Source of the DNA: Plantago ovata
Lineage: Eukaryota > Streptophyta > Magnoliopsida > Lamiales > Plantaginaceae
Reading direction: 5' to 3'
DNA length: 64,000 bases
NCBI GenBank assembly: GCA_028274465.1
Contig: CM051455.1
Coordinates: forward strand, 72,212,985-72,276,984
The notes under the pieces were generated by a model, which ran no database searches, was not told where the DNA came from, and saw nothing but the letters and a program-made list of their open reading frames with translations. Numbering within the stretch: position 1 is the stretch's first letter; the number at the start of each line of letters is the position of its first letter. Positions 1-10,241 of the stretch are shown piece after piece. Made by a program: the position numbers and the translations under genes.

Positions 1-2232
1 GCTATTATCGAAAGAGATAACAATCGTTCCTGGTCGTGCGGCTTGAGCGTACTTCACATCTCGGACCCTAAGGTTGTCCGCCGTAATCTCCCTTTGATTA
101 CGAGTGTCGCCGCCGGCGGGTCCTCCCGCAATTGTGAGAGTGTGGATGCTTCCATTCACAGGGCGGTTCTCATAATTGTTGTAATTATGAATGTCATCGT
201 CATGAGGGTTTCCTTGGTAAGGGTGCTCGCTCCCACTTCGAGGTGGTGGGGGCAGGAGTGCCAGGGGTTCCTCCTTCCGGATGTAGTTAACCAATTGGCC
301 GTTGCGTATCATCCTCTCAATTTCGTTTTTGAGCTCAACACACTCATCGGAGGTGTGCCCTTTCCCTTTGTGAAACTTGCAAAATTTTTCCGAGCTCTTA
401 TTCCTTTGATTTTCCTTAATCGGGGGTGGCCATGAGACGTCTAGCTTCCTCGAGACTATATAGTTCAAGATGTCGGATCTTGGCCTATTCAAGTCTGTGT
501 AGTTGCTATATCGTCTTGGGGGTGACCTTCTGGGAGGAGATCTCTTGTCTCTGAAATCATTTCTGGAGTTGCCCTCCTTGATCAACCCAAATTTTTGCTC
601 TTTCCTTTGCTTCCCGGGATTTTGGGGGCGAGGAGGGTACTCCTTCTCTTTTTCTTTTTCTTTCCCTTTTTCCTTGGGAAGATTGGTTCTCACGGTGACC
701 GTTTTTCGGAATTCCTCAGCCTCGAGGAAATCCTTGCAAACTTTGGCAAGTTGTGCTTCATTCTCCACACACGATGCTGAGAGTACGTCTTGGAATTTGA
801 TGTTGGTAGTGTTACCATACAAATATTCTTTCCTCTCATTGATCGAGTGATCTTCGACTTGTAGGGCTGCTTCATGAAAGCGGTTAATGAAGTCCCTCAA
901 GTCTTCGTTGTTTTTCTGAACAATTTCAGCCAAATACCTCACCCGTCTCTTGGCGTTCATCACTTTCTCGAAACGCTTAGAAAACTCCTTGCAGAGATCT
1001 CTATATGACTTGATGGATCGGTGAGGGAGGCGCGACCACCATTTCATAGCTTCTCCGGAGAGGTTAGCCGGAAAGAGGAGTGCCTTGGTTCTTGAATCAT
1101 GACCGTAAGCATCCATTTTAGTACCAAATCTCACCAAGTAGTCCTTCGGACAACTTGTTCCATCATAGCTTTCGAAGGTGGGGAATCCTCTTTCGATTTT
1201 GGCTTGGTGGCTTCTAATCTCATCACATAAAGGGCTCGGATCTTGGTCTTGCTCTCTCTCTTGGACAGTTCCTCGAAGAGTCTCTATCTGAGCATCAAGT
1301 GCGGATTTCCTCGCGTTGAGTTCCTCCAGAGTGAGCCTCCTCCCCATGATCGGATCGACCTGGGGGGTTACCTCAGCTACTGTTCTCAATGCTTGATTCT
1401 CCTCCACTGCTTCTTGTTGGTTTTGAGGAGTTACCTGGTTAGGGGTAACTTGATTGGGGAGAACGGGTGGTGTAGCGACCACCTGAACTCTATTTTCTTG
1501 TTGCGCCACATTTTGTAATGATGCCCGTATTCTTCTATCAATCAGGTCTCTCAAGTCTTCCGGGGCACCTTGGGGTCATAACCTTGATTGAACTCTTGAT
1601 GGTCCAAGTCGAGATTGGATCGGCCTGGTGTTGGCTCTCGAATGTGCTTCATCTTGTGCAACAGGTGCTCTTCCTTGTGATTGACGGGGAGCGACCAGGG
1701 TGGCCCGAGGTTGCTCTTGCACCGGGGCTTGTTGTTCTCCTTGAGCTCGTATCTCAGTATTAACCCTAATAGCCTCATTACCCCCGACATATCCTTGTAG
1801 AGTAAGAAGGAATAAACCGTATTGAGCTTCGCCCATCCCGAAGTCTGATGGTCGGACTATACGTCCATCAGGAAGGGTGAAGGTCAATGCGGCCGGTTGA
1901 GGAGGGTTCACTGCCACGGGAGGTTGGTTGATTGCTACCGGATGAGGCTGCCCCATTGACTCGGCGTTGTTGGGGACTCTCAATGCTCCATAGGCATTTC
2001 CTACCGGGACTCCTTGCGGATTATTTTCTCCCGATCTTTCATTTTGGGAGTGGGTGACATTAGTAAATGCCCCCTCCGTGTAATCCCGATTCCTTGCAAC
2101 ATTGTTGTTTCTTGGTTCCCTCGGAACACCATCCGTTCCTCCTCCGCGACCGTTACTAGAGGGACGGCCTCTAGGTCGAGGAGGGTTCCCGGGTGGTGCA
2201 TTAGCAAGACGGTTGCTTCTTCTGGGAGGCAT
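1..2232 (-). CDS. Gag region of element A (fossil, partial)
   Basis: The capsid-type structural protein region of element A. The start at 2232 gives a basic, Pro/Arg-rich N-terminus (MPPRRSNRLANAPPG) followed by a Pro/Gln-rich linker. Further along (about 1230-1560) is a segment with LTLEELNARKSALDAQIETL, then the retrotransposon gag core with the MKWWSRLP motif near 1040-1070. Near the window edge (about 330-370) is a CX2H-type knuckle (FCKFHKGKGHTSDEC) typical of Tat-group gag in plants. Protease and the rest of pol would lie beyond the left edge. The region does not read as one intact gene. Confidence 0.75.
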
Positions 2233-2300
2233 ATTCGTGAAGGGGCACGAGGAGGGTTGTGGCTCGACCAGCAGGGCAAGGGATGACCTTTCGTGTCGCT

Positions 2301-2319
2301 TCCCACAGAAGGCGCCAAA
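2301..2319 (-). other. Primer binding site of element A
   Basis: On the minus strand, directly after the LTR end, the sequence reads TTTGGCGCCTTCTGTGGGA. The TGGCGCC start is the usual primer binding site of many plant Ty3/gypsy elements. It fixes the element orientation as minus and its 5' LTR as 2320-3075. Confidence 0.85.
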
Positions 2320-3075
2320 TGTTGAAGGGTAATTCGTGTTTCTCTCTAAGTTCGCAATGAGTCGCTAGTCTAAGTCATTCTAGTTCTTCTTCTTGTAGTA
2401 TTACTCTGAGATAGGAAATAAGCCTTCTTGTAGCTTCCTCGTACCTGAAATAGACTAGAGGGGGGGGGGGGTTAGTGACTCTTGCCCGGTCTGTAAGGTA
2501 TCAGACCGGAGAGGCGACTTTACGAGTAGGGAGTTGCGAGGCTTCCCTAGTACGAGTAGTAAAGGGGGTGGTCGAGAGGAGTTATTAATGCTTACTGTTG
2601 AGGAGTAAATGAGGCCTTTATATACTTGTGACCTTTCAACTTCTGGTAGTGTAGGATCGCGACACGTGTATGGGTAGGATTGAGGCCTTCCTGGGCCCAG
2701 GCCCATTAAGGAGGTCCATGGGCCTTGGCCCAAGGGAGCAACCATGGCTGGTCGCTCAGGGTCCTCGTGCCTTCCTTGTACGTGGAGGATGCGAGTAGTG
2801 TCCTGCTCAGTTTCTGTCAAGGAGCGTTACCTTGACGTAAGGTCTCCTAGAGCCCGAGAGATGCTCCTCGAGCTCACTGGCAGCTTTGTCCTTATGAGGA
2901 GCTTATTTTGAGGGTTGTCCTCCCAGTGATGGTCGGACCCTATGTTGGTCGGTCCACACCTTAGTGACATACTTGGGTGTGGTCGTGCCCCTTGAGGGAC
3001 GGCCTATGATGCTTTGTCGCGCTCTTAGACCGCTCCAGTTCGTACATGCGGACTGGACATATTTCAACACTAACA
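2320..3075 (-). repeat. 5' LTR of element A
   Basis: A 756-bp LTR. On the plus strand it starts TGTTGAAGGGTAA and ends ...CTAACA, so it has the canonical TG..CA ends. It matches 18701-19459 almost throughout, including a run of about 12 G near 2459-2470. A TATA box reads on the minus strand around 2615-2624 (TATATAAAGG). The base after 3075 belongs to element B, whose first five flanking bases are CTGCG; the partner target duplication is outside the window. Confidence 0.9.
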
Positions 3076-3822
3076 CTGCGGGCTAGAAAAAAAATCGAAA
3101 GAAAAGAAAAAGAACAATTCCAGAAAAAAAAGAGAAAAAGAAAAAAAGAATCTGGAAGGAAAAAAAGAAAAAAAGAAAAGACCCCAAAAAAGCAAAGAAG
3201 GGTCCAAAAAAAGAAAGCCAAATAGCAGTTTAGCAAAGTGTTGAGTCTTTTCCATTTTTTGTGATGTTCGTAATCGTGTCTTTTATCTTTTATCCTTTTT
3301 GTCTTGAGTGTCATCTGTTCTAGACCACCCTCGTCCTGCCATTCAGGAAGTGGTGAATAGCTTAAGACTTTACTTGAGAGATGGATAGAATAGGGGAGAG
3401 TTATCTTTTATAGGGAACCCTCCTTCGTTTGATGAGAGCCAGTACTGGTTCGACCTCTTTTGAGGAAAAGTCTTAACATGGTGGAACAGCAGTAAGTCCT
3501 CAGTTTCATAGGCACGGGGCAACCATTCGTATCTTAGCATGCATCATTACGTCGTCACTGACTAGGTCCAGGTAGAGAATGTTACGAGAGACTATCTTGT
3601 CTTGACATAAGTGTTTATGTGGATGTGTATAAGTCAATCGAGGTATTCTTCAACCTATATTCATGCTTTGATTTTTATGGTTTTTGTTCATATGTTATTT
3701 GATAGATTCAGTAGATTAGTTCATTTTATTTGGCATGAAACTCCATTTTGTGTCTTGCATGTTTTTTGTATTAGAGTCTAGCTTAGTTGCTTGAGGACAA
3801 GCAAAGGTTCGGTTTGGGGAGT
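3076..3822 (+). mobile_element. 3' internal region of Athila-like element B
   Basis: Noncoding stretch between the element A insertion and the LTR at 3823. It begins with a 150-bp purine-rich tract (3083-3235). It then matches, in opposite orientation, the 3' internal region of element K around 10450-10650. It ends with GAGGACAAGCAAAGG and a polypurine tract (GGTTTGGGGAGTT) immediately before the LTR. This layout is typical of the 3' end of Athila-type Ty3/gypsy elements, so B runs in plus orientation and its coding part is outside the window. Confidence 0.75.
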
Positions 3823-5088
3823 TTGATGAATGTGTATTTTACACTTTCATTCGAGTCTTTTTTTAACTATTTTAGCTATCCTCTATGTTAATTTAGCTAT
3901 ATTTTAGTACATTTTATTAGAATAGTGTCACGTTTCCCTTTAGATTTTATTTTACATGTTTTGGTTGAAATTCGAAGATTTCTGAGCAATTATATTGAAG
4001 TTAACAAGGGATTGGTGTTCCAGAAGCCTATTTGTAGTATCTGAAGGTTTCCGGATAGGATTTGGAGTCTAGGGGTCGAATCTGGAGGTTAGAAGGCCAC
4101 TAGAAGTCAGAAACCGAGTCCGAAAAGGTGAAGAAATCCAAATCCGCGTCGAAAAACACGGAATTCCGCGAAAAAGACGGGGGACGAACCGCCCCAACCT
4201 GCGGCGAACCGCCCCAGAGTTTATTCGGGGCCTATATATAGTGCTCAGTTTTCTCTCCGAAAATCATATCTTTCCAGACCTACTTTCTCACCTCTCTCTA
4301 TAGTTTTATTTAGGAACTTACCGGGGCCTGTCCTGGGAGTTCCGTAGCTTAGGGGATACTTTTTCATAGCAGTTTGGAGCTCGTAGGACCGCAATCATCC
4401 GGAGATTGAAAACCTTCGGTAACTTTGTATCTTACAGTTTTATTCTACTTATTTTATATTGTTTCAATATGTTTTCTTCTATGATATCTGTTGATTGCAT
4501 GCCTATTATGAGTAGCTAAACTTATCATTGGTGGTAGTATGTGAATTCTTAGCGAAGGGAAGATAAACATGCTAATGGCTATATCGCGCATTATACTCCG
4601 TGTCATTGCTTTATTTCGTTGATCAGTTGTAACCAAAATTCTCGTATGTTGTATTGATCATTATGCACAATTGGACACTAGTCGACCATCAGACCAATTA
4701 TCTTCGTAGTGTTGAATAATTACCGAACACATTAGGACAATCGTGATTGACTAGTCAGACCAAATTATCTTCGTAGTGCTTAATACTTGCAACAGGACAC
4801 TAGATTGATTCAAAGATCTCTATGCAAGACCGAGGATTTATGCATGATTATCGACCCGTTATGTTAAGAAGGACCATACTATCACCAATCTCCATTATCT
4901 GCTAGAAACCCCCTATTGCTATCTGTCTGTTGTTTTATATTCTCTTGTTAAATAGATAAAGCTAGTTATAAGTCCTGAGAGAACGACATTCGAGTCATTC
5001 TACTGCTACACTACGGTTTTCGTTGTAGTTGTGGATTGCCTTTGGCTAATTACAAATTTATTTGATTGACCTTGACACGTTCATCATA
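3823..5088 (+). repeat. 3' LTR of Athila-like element B
   Basis: A 1,266-bp LTR with mirrored ends TGATGAA...TTCATCA. A promoter-like TATA (CCTATATATAG) lies near 4228, preceded by a GC-rich repeat with two GCGAACCGCCCC-like copies (about 4187-4216). The second half carries short subrepeats around a CTTCGTAGTGTTGAATAATT core. It is related to the LTRs at 8429-16426, 16579-17144, 37782-39070 and 62380-62972. Directly after 5088 the accessory ORF of element C starts mid-gene, so B sits in C. Confidence 0.88.
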
Positions 5089-6302
5089 AAGGCCAAAAAG
5101 CTCCGACTCCCGCTGCTCAGGCGGGTAAGAAAAGAGCTGATCCAAAGGGAAAGAGGGTGGCCTCGGACCCAGTTGATGTCGAGGATCAGAGTCCTCAGAG
5201 GAAGAAGGCCAGGGCTGATGAGGTAGAATTTATTGACTTGGCGACCAAGGAGGGCCGAGATGTTGAGGTCTCGCGCCTAATGTCCATGGATGAGTACGAT
5301 CGGGCCCATGCTCTCGGACAGATTAGTGGACAGGTAACTATCTTATCTTAATTTTTTACAAGTTTTTTGCTTCTTAGGTTTTTTATTTCTTACCCCTTTC
5401 GTTTCCTCCTGGTAGCTGAACTGTTTCGTCCGAGCGATCATTGATTTGGCCGACAAACGGCTCGAGTCCGAGTCCAGGACTAAAGAGCTGGAGAAGAAGG
5501 CTGAGATGGCTGCCTCAAAGGTAGAGGCTCTGGAGTTCGAGATCCCTATGTTGAGGATTAAGAACTCGAAGATGGCAAAGAAGGTGAGCACTGAGGCCTC
5601 CAAGAACCGACTGTTCAAATACTCCTTCCACGCTATCGGGACCACTCTGCTGAGATTCCGCGACAAAATTGTCGAGAAGTTGCGGTTGGCCCGAGTGGAG
5701 GCAGCCGAAGATTTCTATGCCTCGGTCTCCTACCTCTTTGGGAAGCAAATGGCCCGAGAAGAAGGTCGTGAGGAGGGGTTTCGAGCATGTCTCGGCCAAA
5801 TGATGCGTCTCGGGTATGTCAAAGAGGGTTGGACTTATAACCCTAATGATCGCGCGGCCTCCAAGCTTGTGGACACTCAAAGGGGCGACTTCACTGATTA
5901 CTCGGATCGAGCTATAGCAGACGAGGAGATTGAGGAAGACGAGTTCGGGGCTATCGTCTCTAAAGATGATCCCGACTTCCTTGTACGGCCGGGATCTTAT
6001 CCGAGTTTGTTTCCGGAAGTTCTGAGATCTGGGCTTCTCACCCCTTTTCAGACGAATGAGTCTTGGAACTGCGCCTTTCTCACTCTCCCGAGTCCTGTTG
6101 TCAGGAGGGCGTCAGATTTTGTCGAGCCGGAAGTTTGCCAGTATCAACTCGACTTATCAAGGAGGCCGAGGCCTTGAAGGGAAATGGGGATCAGCACGAA
6201 CTAACTGCTATAGTCCGGGCGCTCGACAACAAGCTCTTTCCTCTTCAAACTCCTGTTGAAGTCCCGACATCCAGTTCAGCCGCTCCTGATCAAGAATCCT
6301 GA
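5089..6302 (+). CDS. Antisense accessory ORF of element C (partial, fossil)
   Basis: Plus-strand remnant of the accessory ORF that runs against element C's pol. Two exons are visible. The first (to about 5333) ends in MDEYDRAHALGQISGQ; a GTAACT...TAG intron (5334-5415) follows; the second begins LNCFVRAIIDLADKRL and continues with a Glu/Lys-rich coiled coil. A conserved C-terminal segment (VRRASDFVEPEVCQYQ) matches VLGRAADFVEPELTMYQ in the ORF of element A2. The same intron position and phase (0) occur in A2 and J. The N-terminal domain (gypsy-type transposon protein family, PF04195-like) is lost at the B junction. The copy is broken. Function unknown. Confidence 0.7.
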
Positions 6303-6589
6303 AGGCCGGGTATGCCCGAGTGAAATTGTATCCGATACATTTGATAACCTTTAAACAATCTTGCTGTTATTTGCTAAGTACTTTTCATTCGGCCCCTTGT
6401 GGCATTTGTGACTCGGATAATTTAGATCTTCACTTGCATGTACTCTCCGTTTTATGTTTACTAAGTTATGTTGGATAACTTGTGTGCTTTTTCTTAATAA
6501 AAATAGCCAAGTATTTTTTATATCGGAAAATGCTTTTTATCCTGTTTTGCTAGGAACTTATCCCGGACAACTTTGTCTCGGAAGTTTTC

Positions 6590-7130
6590 ACTTTGTCTTG
6601 TAAAGTTGAAATCTTTACAAGTGTTTGTCTTGGAATTTTTCACTACGTCTTGTAAAGTTGAAATTTTACAAGTTAGTGGTTCATTCACTAAAAGTTATTC
6701 CGAGAGGATCATATCTCGGAACTGTCACGTGCTCTTGTAAATTTGAAATCTTTACAAGTGTTAGTGACTTTATTCATAAAACGCTGTTCCGAGAAAATTA
6801 TATCTCGGAACTGTCACGTGCTCTTGTAAAGTTGAAATTTTAAAAGTCAGTGACTTTATTCACAAAACGCGAAAGAATTATATCTCGGAACTGTCACGTG
6901 CTCTTGTAAAGTTGAAATTTTACAAGTTAGTGACTTTATTCACAAAACGCTGTTACGAAAGAATTATATCTCGTAACTGTCACGTGCTCTTGTAAAGTTG
7001 AAATTTTACAAGTGTTAGTGACTTTGTTCGTCCCAAGCTTGGTCCGATATAATTATATATCGGAACAGTTACGTGTTCACTTTGTAAATTTGAAATCTTT
7101 ACAAGTGTTAGTAACTCGTTCCTTGAGGAA
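6590..7130. repeat. Tandem repeats of 80-90 bp with a G-box each
   Basis: At least four diverged copies of a unit containing CTTGTAAAGTTGAAATTTTA, GTGACTTTATTCA and TATCTCGGAACTGTCACGTG. The CACGTG (G-box core) recurs near 6726, 6815, 6895 and 6981, giving spacings of about 80-90 bp. The array lies between the integrase end and the 3' end of the antisense ORF of element C. The units are AT-rich and noncoding. Confidence 0.8.
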
Positions 7131-7639
7131 CTTCTTCTCCGAAGTTTTTGTATCGGTCGTGTCACGTGCTCTTTTTCTTGAGTGTGTAAGTCACCAGATT
7201 TTTATACTTGGACTGTCCTTGTCTGAGAAAAAACTTTTGGTCGTTTATCCAATCTTCCGAGATGTTTGTTTCTTGGAATAAAAAGTTGAGAACATTTGAT
7301 TTTTTGACTTTTTCTCGACTTTGAACTCTCCAACGCGAGTTTTGTTGATTCAGGCTTTCTTTGCTCCCGGCTTTCTGCTTCTATTCTTCCTATGCTGGTG
7401 TTCTTCCCTTTTCCCGATCTCTAATCCTCTTAAAACATAATGGTTGGTTGAGTCTTACAAGAATAATCAAAAGGAAATTACGCGAGACATTGAAAATCTA
7501 AAAGAAATCTTAGCAAGAAGCTTCATTCTATTGATTTGACGGAAATTCAAATACAACTGCAGGAACGGGCTTCATAGCCAATTACAACAAGATAAAAGTC
7601 TTAATCAAACATGAATTAAAGCAGTAAAAGTGGTGCCTT

Positions 7640-8428
7640 CTTTCGGAGTTCTTGATTCTTATCCATAACATATCTTCAAGCATAAAACTTCTACATGTTG
7701 GTAGCGTTCCAAGTGTTCTTCAGATCCTTCCCTTCCATGTCCTTAAGACGGTAGCTTCCGTTGGAGTAATCCTTTACCACCTTGTATGGTCCTTCCCACT
7801 TGCGATGAACTTTCTCCACGTTCTCCAAGATATTAGCTTTCCTCAGAACCAAATCGCCTACCTGGAACTCCTTGTTCCTCACATGCTTGTTATATGCTTT
7901 TGCAATGATAACTTGATATTAGAGAATATTTGCTAAGGATGTAGTTCTTGATTCTTCCAACATCTCAAGATCATACATCCTTGCTTCATGGTTGTCTTCC
8001 GGCTCATATACTTGGATCCTTATAGTTTCCATAGCGATCTCAGCTGGTATTATGACTTCAGAGCCATATACTAGGGAGAAAGGAATTTCCCTTGTAGAAA
8101 CCTTGAAGTGGTTCTGTAAGCCCATAGGACCCCATCTAATTCATTCACCCAATCTCCCTTGCATGCCTCAAACCTTCTCATCAAGAGATCGACGAGTGTC
8201 TTATTGACAGCTTCGGTTTGTCCATTGGCTTGTGGATATCCTACTGAAGTGAATCTTCTCTCTATCTTCATGGTTTCACACCATGCTTTGAAATTGGCTC
8301 CTTAAAATTGTGCACCGTTATCAGAGATCAAGATCCTTGGTAGCCCAAAACGGCACACAATATTTCTCCAAACGAAGTCCATGACTTTGTTCTCAGAGAT
8401 TGTTGCTACTGCCTCAGCTTCTGCCCAT
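7640..8428 (-). CDS. Integrase C-terminal region of element C (fossil)
   Basis: Minus-strand remains of a Ty3/gypsy integrase. Recognisable pieces in element order are the ISDNG core segment near 8310-8330, FTSVGYPQANGQTEAVNKTL near 8210-8250, VLWAYRTTSR near 8120, PFSLVYGSEVIIPAEIAMET near 8030-8090 and the C-terminal chromatin-binding fold piece VGDLVLRKANILENV near 7800-7860. Its closest relative in the window is the integrase at 24802-25986. The upstream part is cut off by element D at 8428. The frame is broken in several places. Confidence 0.8.
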
Positions 8429-8837
8429 TGATGAATGTGTATTTTACACTTTCATTTAAGTCTTTTTCACCTATTTTAGCTATCCTCTATGTTAATTTAG
8501 CTATATTTTAGTGCATTTTATTAGAATAGTGTCATGTTTCCCTTTAGTTTTTATTTTACAGGTTTTGGTTGAAAACGAGGTTTTCCGGGCAATTATATTG
8601 AAGTAGACAAGGAATTGGTGTTCCAGAAGCCTATTTGGAGTATCTGAAAGATTCCGGATAGGATTTGAAGTCTAGGGGTCGAATATGGAGGTTAGAAGGC
8701 CACTAGAAGTCAGAAACCGAGTCCGGAAAGGGGAAGAAATCCAAAAACGCGTCGAAAACGCGTCTCTGGCCGAAAATTACTCCCGGGCGAATCACCCCAC
8801 ACCAGGCAAGTCGCCCGGTGTGTGGGGCCCTTTGCCC
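8429..8837 (+). repeat. 5' LTR of element D, upstream part
   Basis: First 409 bp of D's 5' LTR, starting TGATGAATGTGTATTTTAC and nearly identical to the start of B's LTR at 3823. It stops at TGCCC, the 5-bp duplication made by K. The last 60 bp carry the GC-rich inverted motif (GGGCGA...TCGCCCGG) that sits just upstream of the TATA box in this LTR family. Confidence 0.88.
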
Positions 8838-10241
8838 TGATGATGTCGTTTTTCACCAATTAAATTTGTTTAAAAGTCAAAGAACACTTATCACTACACA
8901 AACTAGAGTGCAATGGCAAGTTTTCCCCGAGTGTCGTTCTCTTGGGACCTAACGTGGCTTTGTTTGTGGTTTTTGCTAGTTATTTCAGTCAACGAGTTCA
9001 AGTGTTTGTAGAATTGCTTTCTTAGAACAAAGCAACGAGAAATCAGATTGTTGTAATCAAGTTTGGAAAACGGTTGGTGGTAGAAATTAAATACACATGC
9101 ATGGGTTACGAATATGCTCACAAGTTCAGTGCGTAAAACCTTCGATCGAGTCTGCTAAGCAACTCGTCTAGGTAACGTTCAAGACACACATCATAAAAGA
9201 CCACTATCAATACTTTAGAGGTGCTTGTCACTAACACCATTTATCTAGCATGCTGCAAATCTCTAACATACAAACCTATAGCTTTCATTGACCAAGAGAT
9301 TGTCACTATACTCAATTCGAATATATATTATAGGCAACTAAGAATCATATGAAGGAATTTGCAGCAAGATTGAATCACAATCTCATGTAAGCATAAACAT
9401 AACCCATAGCATTCATATTCTACATTCTACCACCAACACAAAGGATTTAGCTACTCATATTTATCAACATAGACATCAAATCATATGAATTGTAAATAGA
9501 ATACATCAAATCAAACTACTAGACAAGAGATAATGATACAATGTTACCACCAAGCTGTCACTAATCGGTGGGTATTGATGAAAACCTCTCCGTAGATGAA
9601 ACAATGGATGCAATCCTATGCCAAAACCTTTAATCCAATCTAAAATACAATATATCTGAGTTTTTCTCTGAGTTTTGGGGCTTAGGAGCTCTCCAAAACG
9701 AAGCCAAAGTTCAAAAGTATGGAAAAAGAAACTGAAGATCAGATCTAAGAAGGAAAATCCGAAAACGTAACCGCTGCCAAGCGGACCGCTTGGAGAGGCC
9801 AAGCGGAGCGCTTGGCAAGCGAAGCGCTTAGGCCTTCCAAGCGCTTCGCTTGGCTGCTGTGCCAAAGCTCCTGGAAAATGAAGAGGAGCGCTTCACTATT
9901 CCAGGCGCTTAGCTTGGCTCCTGGGCAGATTTTTGTCTTCCAACTCAATCTTTTTGCCCTCGTACGGCCCTCGGGTGCCTTGGAATCATCCTTATCGATG
10001 CTTATTGATGCTCAAACACTCACGAACAAGCCGTGGAGATCAAGGAACTTCAACGGGGCCATTTTCTGTAAAAAAAAAGCTCGTTTTTAGCTCCAAAACC
10101 GCCATTTCGTACGTAAGTGCCTAAAAATGCAGAAAACAATAAACGTGACACTATTCTACAAAACTAACCAAAAAACAAGGCTAAAAGATAGCAAAAGAAG
10201 GTAAAAAAGACAAGATGAACGCGTCAAAAATACGTTCATCA
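8838..10241 (-). repeat. 3' LTR of element K
   Basis: A 1,404-bp LTR, plus-strand ends TGATGATGTCG...ACGTTCATCA. The adjacent plus-strand AACTCCCCAAACC is the complement of the polypurine tract, marking this as the 3' LTR of a minus-strand element. Around 9778-9870 it holds a dense cluster of inverted AAGCG/CGCTT motifs upstream (on the minus strand) of the likely promoter. Confidence 0.92.

Larger units (their letters stand above)
1..3075 (-). mobile_element. Tat-like Ty3/gypsy element A, 5' half
   Basis: Minus-strand LTR retrotransposon entering from the left edge of the window. In element order it has a 5' LTR (2320-3075), a primer binding site (2301-2319) and the gag region (to position 1); the rest lies outside. 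The gag features, including a short-spaced Cys/His knuckle near 330-370, resemble the plant Tat lineage. It ends abruptly at 3075/3076 against the 3' internal region of Athila-like element B, so it inserted into B. A second LTR of this family lies at 18701-19459 and a related gag fragment at 63619-64000. The coding part looks broken, with at least one break. Lineage is inferred from motifs only. Confidence 0.85.
5089..8428 (-). mobile_element. Tat-like Ty3/gypsy element C, internal fragment
   Basis: Fragment of a minus-strand element bounded by B's LTR on the left and D's LTR on the right. In element order it has the end of the integrase (8428-7640), a noncoding stretch with tandem repeats (about 7130-6590), and an accessory ORF lying antisense to pol (plus strand, 5089-6302). 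Antisense accessory ORFs between pol and the 3' LTR are known in the Tat lineage, for example in maize-group Grande. Both LTRs are missing. The coding parts are broken in several places. Confidence 0.8.
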
